A stretch of 64,000 bases of DNA from WLMZ01 sp037139095 (GTDB lineage Bacteria > Actinomycetota > Acidimicrobiia > Acidimicrobiales > Ilumatobacteraceae): assembly GCA_037139095.1 (NCBI GenBank), contig JBAXHD010000008.1:20696-84695 (forward strand). Direction: 5' to 3'. The position numbers and the translations under genes were made by a program. Within the stretch, counting starts at the first letter, position 1. Every line of letters begins with the position of its first letter. A model generated the notes under the pieces. It was not told the DNA's origin and ran no database searches. It saw only the letters and a list, made by a program, of their open reading frames with translations. Shown here piece by piece: positions 1 through 8,240 of this stretch.

Positions 1-491
1 TCGTCGATGCCGTCATAGGCGTCGCGAATCTGCACGTGATACCGCGACAGCGCATCTTCGCCCAGGAACGAGCGCACATTGGTGGTGGCGCGGTTGGCGA
101 AGTCTTCGCGAAGTTCGTAGCCGGTGATCTCTGCGCCATAGCGCAACATGGTCATCGACAGAGCGCCGCTACCAACACCGCTCTCGAACACACGCACGCC
201 CGGGCCGATGTCGGCCAGCATGCAGATGGGAGCGAGATCTTTGGGGTAGATCACCTGCGCGCCGCGCGGCATCTCGACGACAAAGTCTTCGAGGGTTGGC
301 CGCAGCGCTGTGTAGGGCGACGCCTTGGTGGATTTCACGTAGAGACCCTCGAGTTGATCGACGATAAGCGAGTGAGCCACAAAGCCGTTGTGGCTATGAA
401 ACTCACCGCCCTCTTTCAGCGTGATCAGGTAGCGGCGTTGCTTGCTGTCGAGCAGCAGCACGCGATCTCCATATTGAAACGATCTGTTCAT
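1..491 (-). CDS. trmI: tRNA (adenine-58-N1)-methyltransferase, TrmI family (partial, C-terminus cut by window edge)
   Basis: The first 163 codons of an open frame run off the left edge. An N-terminal beta-rich part (YGDRVLLLDS, then a KEGGEFHSHNG stretch) precedes a class I SAM-binding core with RVFESGVGSGALSM and the following GYELREDFANRA strand, the usual TrmI layout. The family methylates N1 of A58 in the T-loop of tRNA as a homotetramer. The ATG at 491 overlaps the TGA of the upstream ttuA-like gene as ATGA, so the two are probably translationally coupled and form a tRNA-modification pair. The catalytic C-terminal part is not visible. Family assignment is confident; exact base specificity is from family knowledge. 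Confidence 0.85.
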   Translation of the reverse strand, partial: MNRSFQYGDRVLLLDSKQRRYLITLKEGGEFHSHNGFVAHSLIVDQLEGLYVKSTKASPYTALRPTLEDFVVEMPRGAQVIYPKDLAPICMLADIGPGVRVFESGVGSGALSMTMLRYGAEITGYELREDFANRATTNVRSFLGEDALSRYHVQIRDAYDGID

Positions 492-1441
492 CGTCGTCGA
501 GCCCCTCTTCCGGTGATCAGTTCTACCGGCACCGGCTCGTGTGCGCTTGCGGTGGTAACCAGATGGCAGAACGCGCAGACTTCGCCAGTGGTTGGAGCGC
601 CGCACGAGGTGCACGGCGCCAGTACGAGATCGTCGCTGAGCGCAAACGCGCTGAGCAGCGGCGCCACCTTGTCGACAAAGTTGAGATAGAAGGCGGTCTT
701 GGTGCCTGGCGACTGCGACTCGATCTTGTTGAGTGCGTCTTTGTAGTTGAGGTGGCGATTGCCGGCGGCCATCGGGCACTCATCGACGAGATAGTCGATG
801 CCGCGCACGACGCACCATGCCGCAGTCTCACGCTCGGACAAGCGCACCAACGGCTTGACCTTCTTCGGGAATCCGTTACGGGCTGGCAGTGTCGGTAGCT
901 GGCGCGCCAGATATGGCAGCTCCCATCGCAACGTATTGCCATAGAGCACAGCAGCCTCGTCGTCGAGATTGTGCCCGGTGACGAGCGCGGTGTAGTTGCC
1001 ATCAAGCGCCGCTTTGTCGAACAGGTGGCGCTTGCTCATGCCGCATGCCGAACACGGCACGCGACGCGTGGCGCGAGTGGCCGTAGGAATGTCGTATCCG
1101 TAGTCGTCGCGAAGCGAGATCTCGACGAGCTTGAGGCCGCGCTCGGCGGCAAAGGCGCGGGCGTAGTCGCCAGAAACATCGCTGTAGCTGCCAATGCCGA
1201 GACCGATATAGAGACCGTCGGCTTCGTAGCCGAGGTCGATGAGCATGTCCCAGATGGCCAAGCTGTCTTTGCCGCCCGACACAGCGACCAAGATGCGGTC
1301 GTCCTTGGTGAGCATGTCGAAGTCATCGATGGCTTTGATGACCTGCTTGCGGCACATATCGAGGAAGTGCGGTGCGCAGAAGTTGGCGTTGTGGCGGGGT
1401 ACGTCGATAATCGCAGGTTCGCGACAGACGCGACATTTCAC
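488..1441 (-). CDS. TtuA/TtcA-family tRNA 2-thiolation enzyme
   Basis: This 317-residue protein has the PP-loop ATPase motif SGGKDS at residues 55-60, an N-terminal zinc site (C3, C6, C22, H25), an internal PCSACG pair with a later DECPMA cysteine that would hold an Fe-S cluster, and a C-terminal zinc ribbon (CTSC then CAFC). This is the TtuA pattern: adenylation of a tRNA uridine or cytidine and sulfur transfer from a thiocarboxylated carrier protein. The gene directly upstream encodes a ubiquitin-fold sulfur carrier, which supports a TtuA-TtuB-like system (s2T54 in Thermus) over glutathione-dependent TtcA. Its stop overlaps the trmI start by ATGA. Which nucleotide it modifies here is inferred only. 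Confidence 0.85.
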   Translation of the reverse strand: MKCRVCREPAIIDVPRHNANFCAPHFLDMCRKQVIKAIDDFDMLTKDDRILVAVSGGKDSLAIWDMLIDLGYEADGLYIGLGIGSYSDVSGDYARAFAAERGLKLVEISLRDDYGYDIPTATRATRRVPCSACGMSKRHLFDKAALDGNYTALVTGHNLDDEAAVLYGNTLRWELPYLARQLPTLPARNGFPKKVKPLVRLSERETAAWCVVRGIDYLVDECPMAAGNRHLNYKDALNKIESQSPGTKTAFYLNFVDKVAPLLSAFALSDDLVLAPCTSCGAPTTGEVCAFCHLVTTASAHEPVPVELITGRGARRR

Positions 1442-1638
1442 AGCGAACCGCCACTGATAACAGGGCGAATCTCGACGACATCGTCGGCGCCGAGTTCTTC
1501 GTCGCTTGGCACCAACGTGCCATTACGAATCACGAGATGCGATTCGCGGTTGAGATCGAGGTCGTTGAGGAGGGCATGAACGCGTCGGGGCCCAGGAATG
1601 TCGAGTTCGCGCCGCGGGTTACGGAGAAGAACTTTCAT
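1438..1638 (-). CDS. ThiS/MoaD-like ubiquitin-fold sulfur carrier
   Basis: A 66-residue protein beginning MKVLLRNPRRELDIPG with a beta-grasp pattern and ending PVISGGSL. ThiS, MoaD and TtuB carry a terminal Gly-Gly that is adenylated and thiocarboxylated; here two residues (Ser-Leu) follow the GG, so processing may be needed. It overlaps the start of the ttuA-like gene, the expected partner. The start is uncertain: the frame stays open upstream for over 80 codons, and the stretch just before the ATG (WLLVCELPEGNTYVSESV) reads like protein, but there is no ATG or GTG there and the ATG at 1638 has no close Shine-Dalgarno. The fold call is good; the partner role is inferred from position. Confidence 0.7.
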   Translation of the reverse strand: MKVLLRNPRRELDIPGPRRVHALLNDLDLNRESHLVIRNGTLVPSDEELGADDVVEIRPVISGGSL

Positions 1639-1732
1639 GACTGACTCGCTGACATAGGTGTTTCCTTCGGGCAGTTCGCAAACAAGCAACCATTGTGGTG
1701 GCGCGCACGACGTATCGGTGCACGATTGCTTG

Positions 1733-1996
1733 TCAGCGACGAGATTTTGCAGCCCGCTGTGACTTTCGCTGCGAGCGAGACTGAGGCTGAAGCGCCTCGA
1801 GGCGCAGCACTTGCCCGGGCTTGAGAATCTCGGTGGCGATGACCCGCTCGGTGCGGCCAAGCGCCTGGCGCAGCACACGAACACCCCAAAATGTGCCACC
1901 CACAATGAGCCAGCTGCGGCTGCCGCCCATCAAGCCTTTACGCAAACCCTGACGACGAATGTAGGCCGAGGGCGACGGCCCAACGCGAGGAGCCAT
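1733..1996 (-). CDS. small basic membrane-associated protein, unknown
   Basis: An 87-residue protein that I do not recognise. One moderately hydrophobic segment (SWLIVGGTFWGVRVL, about residues 27-41) is followed by a charged tail rich in Arg, Gln and Ser. It starts three bases after the stop of the next upstream small membrane gene and ends about 95 bases before the sulfur-carrier ATG, so it sits inside a co-directional cluster. Reality is supported by its spacing and reading frame, not by any domain. Confidence 0.5.
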   Translation of the reverse strand: MAPRVGPSPSAYIRRQGLRKGLMGGSRSWLIVGGTFWGVRVLRQALGRTERVIATEILKPGQVLRLEALQPQSRSQRKSQRAAKSRR

Positions 1997-1999
1997 GGC

Positions 2000-2212
2000 T
2001 CAGACCCTGCGAATTTCGACAAACGTGTTCTTGGTCTTGCCGCTGCGACGACCCATCAGGAAGAACGCAATGAGCAAGATGATGCCGCCAGCTACAACGC
2101 CGGCGACCAAGGTCTGCTTACGGTCTTCGACCTTGTTCTGCACCTCGCCTTGAACGGCACGGAACTTGGCTTCGAGGTCGTCGCGAGTGACTCGGTGTTG
2201 CGCCTGTGCCAT
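2000..2212 (-). CDS. small single-pass membrane protein, unknown (DUF3618-like layout)
   Basis: A 70-residue protein: a charged N-terminal helix (TRDDLEAKFRAVQGEVQNKVEDRK), one transmembrane segment (TLVAGVVAGGIILLIAFFLMG) and a short basic tail. The layout resembles small actinobacterial envelope proteins of the DUF3618 kind, but this is a shape match only. Its ATG at 2212 overlaps the stop of the holin-like gene as ATGA, so the two are very likely co-translated. Confidence 0.65.
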   Translation of the reverse strand: MAQAQHRVTRDDLEAKFRAVQGEVQNKVEDRKQTLVAGVVAGGIILLIAFFLMGRRSGKTKNTFVEIRRV

Positions 2213-2556
2213 CAGTTGAATTCCTTTTCAATCTTGGTGATTCGCGACAACGCGAACCCGGTGATGGCCACGCAGACCACGAAGACAATCAGGTACGGCA
2301 CGAACGACCACGAGCCGTGCGCAATCGAGTGAACCCGTGCCTGCAGCAGGCGCAGCAAGCCCAACGAGATGAAGAACAACGACAGGGCTAGCGCCGCAGC
2401 GCCTGCAAGACCGAAGCCGATCTTGCGACCGATGCCCTTGAGCGGTCCGAGCGTTTCTTGCTTCGCATAGGCCTTGACCAGTTCGATGACATCGGCGATG
2501 TCGCCTGAATCGGCAGGCTTCGAAGCTGAAGCAGGCGTGTATCCCTTTTTTGCCAC
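2212..2556 (-). CDS. Phage-holin-like (actinobacterial holin-X type) membrane protein
   Basis: A 114-residue protein with an Ala/Ser/Lys-rich cytoplasmic N-terminus, an amphipathic region containing ELVKAYAKQETLGPLKGIGRK, and two transmembrane segments (about residues 47-69 and 87-106). This matches the putative actinobacterial holin-X / DUF1469 style, whose members are usually chromosomal envelope proteins and not lysis genes; no phage gene is nearby. It is the first gene of a tightly overlapped minus-strand set running towards trmI. Function is unknown. Confidence 0.65.
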   Translation of the reverse strand: MAKKGYTPASASKPADSGDIADVIELVKAYAKQETLGPLKGIGRKIGFGLAGAAALALSLFFISLGLLRLLQARVHSIAHGSWSFVPYLIVFVVCVAITGFALSRITKIEKEFN

Positions 2557-2590
2557 GGCACTATTTGTAGCACGTTGGGCAGGTCAGTTC

Positions 2591-3235
2591 CTACGGGCGA
2601 TCGAGATCAGGGGGCATTTCGACCCCTGTTTCGTTCTGCAACCGAAATTGAAGAAGCGCCTCGACATCATCAAGTGCACGACCAAGACGCACCAACCGCT
2701 CTGACGGGCCGGGCGCAGCCAACAGATGTTGTTGATCGGACGTGCCGAGCGGCGCCAATGAACACAGTTGGTAGCTGCCCAGCACTACATCGTTGCTGAT
2801 CTCGGCCATTGGATCGCCATGCCGGTCGCCCATCTCTGTGGCAAGTGCGTTGACACGGCGAACACGTTGAACCATGTCGGAGAGATCGACCGCCACGCTG
2901 TCGCTCTCTGACAGCTCGTCGGACCAGTTGCTGATCTCGGCGCGTGGGTAGGGACTGTCTTCGAGCCATCGATCGACGCGGATGCGGCGAGTACCAATGG
3001 TGACCAAGGCGTACCTGCCGTCGTCGATCTCGGCCACCTGAATGAGACGCGCCACGGTGGCGACCATGCTGCGGAGGTCGCCGCCGCCTACTTCTGAACC
3101 TCGGGTAATGAGCGCAACCCCGAACTCGTGCTCTTCGCTGGCGAGGCAGTCGCGGACCATCTCGCGATAGCGCGGCTCGAAGACATGGAGCGGTAGTACA
3201 GCGCCCGGGAACAACACTGAGCCAAGAGGGAACAT
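2591..3235 (-). CDS. LON substrate-binding-domain protein (ATP-dependent protease La N-domain only)
   Basis: The 214 residues open with MFPLGSVLFPGAVLPLHVFEPRYREMV, the hallmark of the LON N-terminal domain, and keep the later strand RYALVTIGTRRIRVDRW and a helical C-terminal half. No AAA or protease domain follows, so this is a stand-alone LON-domain protein of unknown role, possibly a protein-binding adaptor. The frame is open upstream into the carboxypeptidase gene, but homology begins at the MFPLG region; TTG 3241 and GTG 3259 are alternatives to the ATG at 3235. None has a clear ribosome-binding site. Confidence 0.8.
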   Translation of the reverse strand: MFPLGSVLFPGAVLPLHVFEPRYREMVRDCLASEEHEFGVALITRGSEVGGGDLRSMVATVARLIQVAEIDDGRYALVTIGTRRIRVDRWLEDSPYPRAEISNWSDELSESDSVAVDLSDMVQRVRRVNALATEMGDRHGDPMAEISNDVVLGSYQLCSLAPLGTSDQQHLLAAPGPSERLVRLGRALDDVEALLQFRLQNETGVEMPPDLDRP

Positions 3236-3291
3236 CGGCAAGGTAGCTATGGCCGCCACTCTACGACTGATCGACCCGACGCGAAACCGAC

Positions 3292-4725
3292 CTAGCGAGG
3301 CTGCAGCGTTGCCGGGTCTGGGCCCGACGGGTATGTGTTGAGTGCAGACTGAAGCGCCGACCAGATTGGCCTGAAGTTGTTTGGATCGCGGGCGTTCGCG
3401 AAATTCAACAACAGCGAGAAGGTGATGTTGCCAGCTTTGTTTTCGACGAATCCCGACAGCGACTTTGTGTTGCGCAGCGACCCAGTTTTGGCGTGCATGC
3501 GGCCGACGGCGTCGGTGCCGCTGAACTCGTCGGTCAGAGTGCCTGTTCGGCCTGCGATAGGGAGCGCGGCCCCAATTGCGCTGTCGAGGCCTTCGTGCTG
3601 GAGCACCTGCACCATGAGCGCGCACGTGGCCTTGTCGGCTGCGTCGAGGCCGGATCCGTCGTGGATCAGCAGCTGGCTGGTGTCGAGGCCGCGGGCAGTG
3701 AGGGTGAGCATCATCACGTCGGCACCTGCTTGGCGGCTGCCAGCGTTTCCTGCATGAACGCCGAGCTCTTTGAGCAGCAATTCGGCGGTGTTGTTGTCGC
3801 TGTTGGTGAGCATCTCAGTCAGCACGGCGGTGAGCGGAGCCGAGGTGACCGAGGCAAGCACCGCAAGGTCGGCCGGAGCTGTGCCGGTGGTTGCCGTGCC
3901 GCCGACGGTGATACCTGCCGCGCGCAATAACGAGATCAGATCTGTGGCTGCGCCCGCCGCAGGATCTGAGTAACGAGCACCGGCGTTTCCGGTAGCGGCT
4001 CTGCTCGCGTCGTTCACCATGAGCGCGCCGAGCGGACCCGCCTCAACCCCCACCACACCACTTCCCCACGCCGCCGAGAATCGCTCGCTGTCATATCGAG
4101 AGTCGTCGCCGACAACGTTGCCCTGCACCTGGGTAATGCCTGCCGCAACCAGATCGGAGACCAGGGTCTCGAGCGATGTGGTGTTGGTGGGGGGATACTT
4201 CTGCGTGGATGGGTAGTTAGCGGTAGAAAGCAACGGGTCTCCCCCACCAACCATGTACAGATCGCCTGCGATGATGCCAGCGCTGGCCATACCTTTGAGC
4301 GAGGTCGTGAAGGCATAGTCGGGGCCAAGCACTTCGAGTGCAACTGATGCCAGGAGCACCTTGAGATTGCTCGCAGGTGTGACCGCCAGACCGGCGCCGT
4401 AATCAAGAATCGTTCGGCCTGCCACCGACACCTGCAAGCACGAGTTGCCAATGAGCATCTTGCTCACCGGGATCAAGGCGGCTGCGAATGCATCGCGACT
4501 TGCCGAGATGGCCAATGTCTGCGGGGCTCGACGCAAGGACAGCACCGGTGTTCGTGACGGCGTCGCTAATGGTGTCTCGACCACCACTGGCTCTGATGGC
4601 AAGGCGATGCGATGCGAATCGGCCCATTGCCAGATTGCACCAAACAGAACTGCTGGGACAATCGCACAAACAATGAGCACGGCGACGGGATTCACCCGCC
4701 GCGTCGGAGCCTTTGGTCGGATCAA
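3292..4725 (-). CDS. dacB: D-alanyl-D-alanine carboxypeptidase/endopeptidase, PBP4 (DacB) family
   Basis: The 477-residue protein has an N-terminal membrane anchor (about residues 12-34) and the three penicillin-binding motifs: SxxK as SNLK (S119, K122), SxN as SDN in LTNSDNNTAELL, and KTG in MHAKTGSLRN. Family S13 enzymes trim or cut peptidoglycan cross-links outside the membrane. I chose TTG at 4725: it overlaps the stop of the upstream synthetase gene (TTGA) and has a GAGG box six bases before it; an in-frame ATG at 4809 would force an 88-base overlap. Domain call is strong; the start is moderately sure. Confidence 0.88.
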   Translation of the reverse strand: MIRPKAPTRRVNPVAVLIVCAIVPAVLFGAIWQWADSHRIALPSEPVVVETPLATPSRTPVLSLRRAPQTLAISASRDAFAAALIPVSKMLIGNSCLQVSVAGRTILDYGAGLAVTPASNLKVLLASVALEVLGPDYAFTTSLKGMASAGIIAGDLYMVGGGDPLLSTANYPSTQKYPPTNTTSLETLVSDLVAAGITQVQGNVVGDDSRYDSERFSAAWGSGVVGVEAGPLGALMVNDASRAATGNAGARYSDPAAGAATDLISLLRAAGITVGGTATTGTAPADLAVLASVTSAPLTAVLTEMLTNSDNNTAELLLKELGVHAGNAGSRQAGADVMMLTLTARGLDTSQLLIHDGSGLDAADKATCALMVQVLQHEGLDSAIGAALPIAGRTGTLTDEFSGTDAVGRMHAKTGSLRNTKSLSGFVENKAGNITFSLLLNFANARDPNNFRPIWSALQSALNTYPSGPDPATLQPR

Positions 4726-6881
4726 TCGAAGCCTCGTGTGCGCCGAAACTCTGCGTAGCGGTAGAGGTGCCCGAGCGCTGTGACGGCGCGGTTGCCCGAG
4801 GCGTAGCACAGGCGACCACTTGCGCGCACCGCTACCGGACCTGCGTTGTCAGGGTCGGCCACGGCCAACTCGGTGGCGGTGAGAATCGGCTTGTTGTAGC
4901 GGCGTGAGAGTTCGTCGGCGGCCTGCGCGAATCGTTCGTCTTGGCGGCGGTGATACGACACAATGCGCTCGAGTCCGTCGCCTGGATAGAAGTGTCCTTC
5001 GGCCATCAACCGCGCCTGATTGCTCTGGATGCCGAGGCCGAGGTAGACGATGGCGTGAACGTCGGGGTGCGCTGCGATCATCTCCATCACTTCGGGAATC
5101 GTGTCACGAACTTCGCCACCCGCGCAGTCGACTGGGTTGTTGCGGCTCCAGCGAGGCGGCAACTTGGTGTCGATCTGCGCCTCAAGGTCGGCGGGCAACG
5201 GCATCAGTTGTAGAAGTCCGTCGCGATACAGCGCGTCGCTGGTGACAACTCCCCACCCACCCGCAGTGGTGAGCACGATCACGTTTGGACCCTTGGGTAG
5301 CGGCTGCGTTGCAAAGGTGGCCGCTGCCTCGAACGCCTCTTCAACCGTGCTGGCGCGGGTGACGCCTGCTGCCTTACATGCGCCGTCGAACACTTTGTCG
5401 TCGGCAGCGAGGGCCCCGGTGTGGCTCGCCGCTGCTGCAGCGCCGGCAGCGGTGGCGCCACCCTTGACGATGACGAGTGGCTTTTTTGCTGCAACGCCAG
5501 CAAAGCGTTGGAGCAGGCTGCGCCCGTCGGTGATGCCTTCGACATACGCGAGGCCAACTTTGGTCTCGGGGTCGTTTGCGTAGAACTCGAGATAGTCGGC
5601 CACGTTGACTGCTGCAGCGTTGCCTGCCGATACAGCGCGGCTGATGCCAACACCAGATGCGCGCGAATAGTTCAGGAAGCTCGACACGAAGTTGCCGCTT
5701 TGGCTTGCAACACCAATATGGCCGGCAGGTGGATATGGCGCCACGATTTGAGCGCACAACTGAACTGGCGTGCTGACGACACCTTGGCCGTTTGGTCCGG
5801 CAAGCAAGATGCCGAGTTCGTGAGCGAGCGCAATGAGGTCTGCTTCGGCCTTGCGACCTTCTTCGCCCGCCTCGCCGTAGCCAGCGCTGGTGAGGAACGC
5901 GGCCTTCACGCCCTTGGCGGCACACGCACGCAGCAACGCCGGGTTGGCCGACGCAGGCGTGCAGACGAAGACAAGGTCAATCTCGCCATCGGGCAATTGG
6001 GCGATATCGGCAACGGTGCGAATGCCGAGCACTTCTTCGCCTTGCAGGTTGGTGCCGTAGACGCCACCCGCGTAACCACTGGCAAGGATGTTGTGCAGCG
6101 AGACAAACCCGAACTTGCCGGGGTGCGTTGACGCGCCAGTGACCAACACGCCGCGTGGGTTAAACAACGCGTTGAACTGCTCGGCCGTTGGCGGTGTGTG
6201 CACAACATGTGCTTCGTTCTCGGGTTCGCCAATTTCAACGAGCGCATCCACAGCAATGGGGCTTCCATCGGCGCGAACGATGAGCGGGTTTACGTCGATG
6301 CTGCGCACATCGGGACGGGCGTCAATCACGGCTCCGAGGCCCACGAGCACATCGATGAGTTCGTTTCGGTTCACCGCGCTCTCGCCGCGGAACGCACCGA
6401 GAAGCTTTTGTGTAGCGAGGCTGTCGATCATCTCGCCGGCCTCAAGGCGGCTCAGTGGTGCGGGCCGAAACACAACATCGGCAATGGCCTCGGCCAGGAC
6501 TCCCCCGACTCCGAGCATGACCGTTGCGCCAAACTGCGCGTCTCGCAGCACGCCAGCAATCAGTTCGCGGTTTCCCGAGATCATCGGGGCAACAAGCAGC
6601 GACACGGGTCCGTCTTCGGGTGTGGCCTTTGACAACAGCTCGGCGGCAGCGGCCTCAACGGCTGCGGCATCGGCCAACCGCAGCTTGACCAAGCCGCGCT
6701 CGGTCTTGTGAGCGATGGCATCGCCGCACAACTTCACAACGACCGGATAGCCAAGTGCGCTCGCTGCGATGGCCGCAGCCGAGGCTGTTGAAACCTCGCG
6801 CTCGTCGGCAATTGGCACGCCGTAGTCGCGCAGGAGCGCCTTGGAAGCAGATTCAGAAAGGGTATGGCCGCTGTTTGACAC
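4722..6881 (-). CDS. ADP-forming acyl-CoA synthetase (acetate-CoA ligase type), fused subunits
   Basis: A 719-residue fusion. The first ~220 residues form the ATP-grasp (beta) part (SKALLRDYGVPIADE, YPVVVKLCGDAIAHKTERG, VNPLIVR). The rest is the CoA-binding and ligase (alpha) part, starting FNPRGVLVTGASTHPGKFG and containing SHTGALAADDKVF with the histidine that is phosphorylated in the family. Order is ATP-grasp first, the reverse of many acetate-CoA ligases. These enzymes interconvert acyl-CoA, ADP and phosphate with free acid and ATP; substrate is not predictable. The start is GTG at 6881, with a TACGGT box exactly six bases upstream, suggesting a leaderless message. Confidence 0.87.
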   Translation of the reverse strand: MSNSGHTLSESASKALLRDYGVPIADEREVSTASAAAIAASALGYPVVVKLCGDAIAHKTERGLVKLRLADAAAVEAAAAELLSKATPEDGPVSLLVAPMISGNRELIAGVLRDAQFGATVMLGVGGVLAEAIADVVFRPAPLSRLEAGEMIDSLATQKLLGAFRGESAVNRNELIDVLVGLGAVIDARPDVRSIDVNPLIVRADGSPIAVDALVEIGEPENEAHVVHTPPTAEQFNALFNPRGVLVTGASTHPGKFGFVSLHNILASGYAGGVYGTNLQGEEVLGIRTVADIAQLPDGEIDLVFVCTPASANPALLRACAAKGVKAAFLTSAGYGEAGEEGRKAEADLIALAHELGILLAGPNGQGVVSTPVQLCAQIVAPYPPAGHIGVASQSGNFVSSFLNYSRASGVGISRAVSAGNAAAVNVADYLEFYANDPETKVGLAYVEGITDGRSLLQRFAGVAAKKPLVIVKGGATAAGAAAAASHTGALAADDKVFDGACKAAGVTRASTVEEAFEAAATFATQPLPKGPNVIVLTTAGGWGVVTSDALYRDGLLQLMPLPADLEAQIDTKLPPRWSRNNPVDCAGGEVRDTIPEVMEMIAAHPDVHAIVYLGLGIQSNQARLMAEGHFYPGDGLERIVSYHRRQDERFAQAADELSRRYNKPILTATELAVADPDNAGPVAVRASGRLCYASGNRAVTALGHLYRYAEFRRTRGFD

Positions 6882-6887
6882 ATGCGT

Positions 6888-6893
6888 ACCGTA
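6888..6893 (-). promoter_or_regulatory. -10 box for the acyl-CoA synthetase gene (leaderless)
   Basis: TACGGT on the minus strand lies six bases before the GTG at 6881. The spacing fits transcription starting at the start codon. No convincing -35 is seen. Confidence 0.45.
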
Positions 6894-6957
6894 GCGATTC
6901 GCCGCCGCGAGACGCGACTTCGCGCAACGTTTGCTCGCACGCGAACCGGGCTGGCGA

Positions 6958-7401
6958 CTATGAGCTCACGTTGTAGGTGAGAACGCTGCGAGCTGCAACC
7001 TTGCCGGTGGTGGCGCAGATTGCTTCTGATTCGCAAAACACCACGGTTCGTCCGCGCTTGGTGACCCAACCCTCGGCGATGATGTCTGTTTGCTTTGCGG
7101 CATTCATGAACTGCACGTGCATATCAACTGTTGAGAAGCGCACGTCGCGAGCATATGCAGCGCCAACAGCAGGAACGACCACAGCATCAAGCAGTGAGGC
7201 AATGGCTCCGCCGTGCACGAGTCCTTGAGGCTGATCAAGCTCGGGTTTGTACTGCATGAGCATGCGGCAGTAATCGACCCGCACTTCTTGAACCGTCATC
7301 CCGAGCAGCGATGGGAAAAAGACGCGATCCCAGCTACCAAATTTCAGCCAACGAGCAGCAACGTCGTCGGGCAAGGGGGCGAACTGTTCGGCGCGGCTCA
7401 T
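6958..7401 (-). CDS. PaaI-type hotdog-fold thioesterase
   Basis: 147 residues with the hotdog signature GLVHGGAIASLLDAVVVPAVGA (residues about 61-82), followed by the strand FSTVDMHVQFMNAA and the late strands IIAEGWVTKRGRTVVFCESEA. PaaI-like enzymes hydrolyse acyl-CoA or phenylacetyl-CoA-type thioesters. The ATG at 7401 overlaps the stop of the upstream alpha/beta hydrolase by ATGA. Lying beside an acyl-CoA synthetase of the same orientation, it may balance acyl-CoA levels, which is inference. Confidence 0.85.
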   Translation of the reverse strand: MSRAEQFAPLPDDVAARWLKFGSWDRVFFPSLLGMTVQEVRVDYCRMLMQYKPELDQPQGLVHGGAIASLLDAVVVPAVGAAYARDVRFSTVDMHVQFMNAAKQTDIIAEGWVTKRGRTVVFCESEAICATTGKVAARSVLTYNVSS

Positions 7402-8180
7402 ACGCCCGCGATGTGAGCGTGAAGGAGCGTCGCTATGTCATTGGCCAGCTCTTGAATGGCGAGGTGGCCCGCCGGGAGTTCAACGAGTTGGGCCGAATGA
7501 ATGGTGTCGGCAAGCGAGCGGCTATGAGCGATGTCGACCCACCGGTCCTCGGTGCCGCCGATGATGAGCGTTGGACACGCGATGGCCGGCAAGAGCTCAG
7601 TGATGTCGAGCACTTTGTCGAGTTCTAGTTGCGCTGCAGAGCCTGGAGCGAGTGTGCCAGCACCCATAGGGATCATCGCCTCAAGCATGGGCTCAAGCAT
7701 CGTGAGCGCACCGACAGTGAATCCGTCGGCCATTGCATAACGCATGAACAACTCGGGGTCGGTTGCGATGAGTCGGTTCCACAGTTCGAAGGTGACTCGC
7801 ATTCGTGCATCGGACACAGCCCACCCACTGAGCGATGTGGTGGACAACACGCGCTGAGGCGCGATCGCCGCGGTAGCGAGAGCCACCACGGCTCCGAGCG
7901 AGTAACCGCCGACATGAAAGGTCTGGTGACCGAGCTCGGTCATCAGTGCCAGCGCTTGGTCGACGATGCCTTCGATGGTGAGGGCGCTCGTAGGCATCGA
8001 GGACTCGCCGCTGCCGGGGAATTCGAAGAGGACGTATTGATAGGTGTTCGCTGGCATCGCCGCGCGAACCATGTCCCACGACGTGCGCGCCATCGTGGTG
8101 CCGTGAAACAACAGCACCGGAATGCCGTCACCTTCGATTGCGTATCCGACTGTTGCCTCGCCCAGCTGAAGAGTTGCCAT
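7398..8180 (-). CDS. alpha/beta hydrolase
   Basis: A 260-residue alpha/beta hydrolase with oxyanion motif LLFHGTTMA, nucleophile elbow GGYSLGAVVAL, a probable acid in IIGGTEDRWVDI and the catalytic histidine in LPAGHLAIQE. Substrate is unknown. ATG 8180 is preferred over the in-frame GTG at 8213 because homology begins about there and a TACCGT box lies five bases upstream (8186-8191 on the minus strand); GTG 8213 has no promoter or ribosome-binding site. The 3' end is coupled to the thioesterase by ATGA. Confidence 0.85.
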   Translation of the reverse strand: MATLQLGEATVGYAIEGDGIPVLLFHGTTMARTSWDMVRAAMPANTYQYVLFEFPGSGESSMPTSALTIEGIVDQALALMTELGHQTFHVGGYSLGAVVALATAAIAPQRVLSTTSLSGWAVSDARMRVTFELWNRLIATDPELFMRYAMADGFTVGALTMLEPMLEAMIPMGAGTLAPGSAAQLELDKVLDITELLPAIACPTLIIGGTEDRWVDIAHSRSLADTIHSAQLVELPAGHLAIQELANDIATLLHAHIAGV

Positions 8181-8185
8181 GCCAA

Positions 8186-8191
8186 ACGGTA
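8186..8191 (-). promoter_or_regulatory. -10 box for the alpha/beta hydrolase gene (leaderless)
   Basis: TACCGT on the minus strand, five bases before ATG 8180, slightly closer than in the other cases here. It helps decide the start. Confidence 0.35.
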
Positions 8192-8240
8192 GCCAAGCGT
8201 GGCGTTGGGTCACCTAGTGGGAACGTGCGCAGCAGAGGTT

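Noticed and set aside
2212..2556. Holin-like gene considered as a prophage remnant
   Set aside because: No endolysin, terminase, integrase or att repeat nearby; the family is commonly chromosomal in actinobacteria.
3236..3625. Upstream extension of the LON-domain frame
   Set aside because: It is in another frame of the carboxypeptidase gene, and LON similarity starts at MFPLG.
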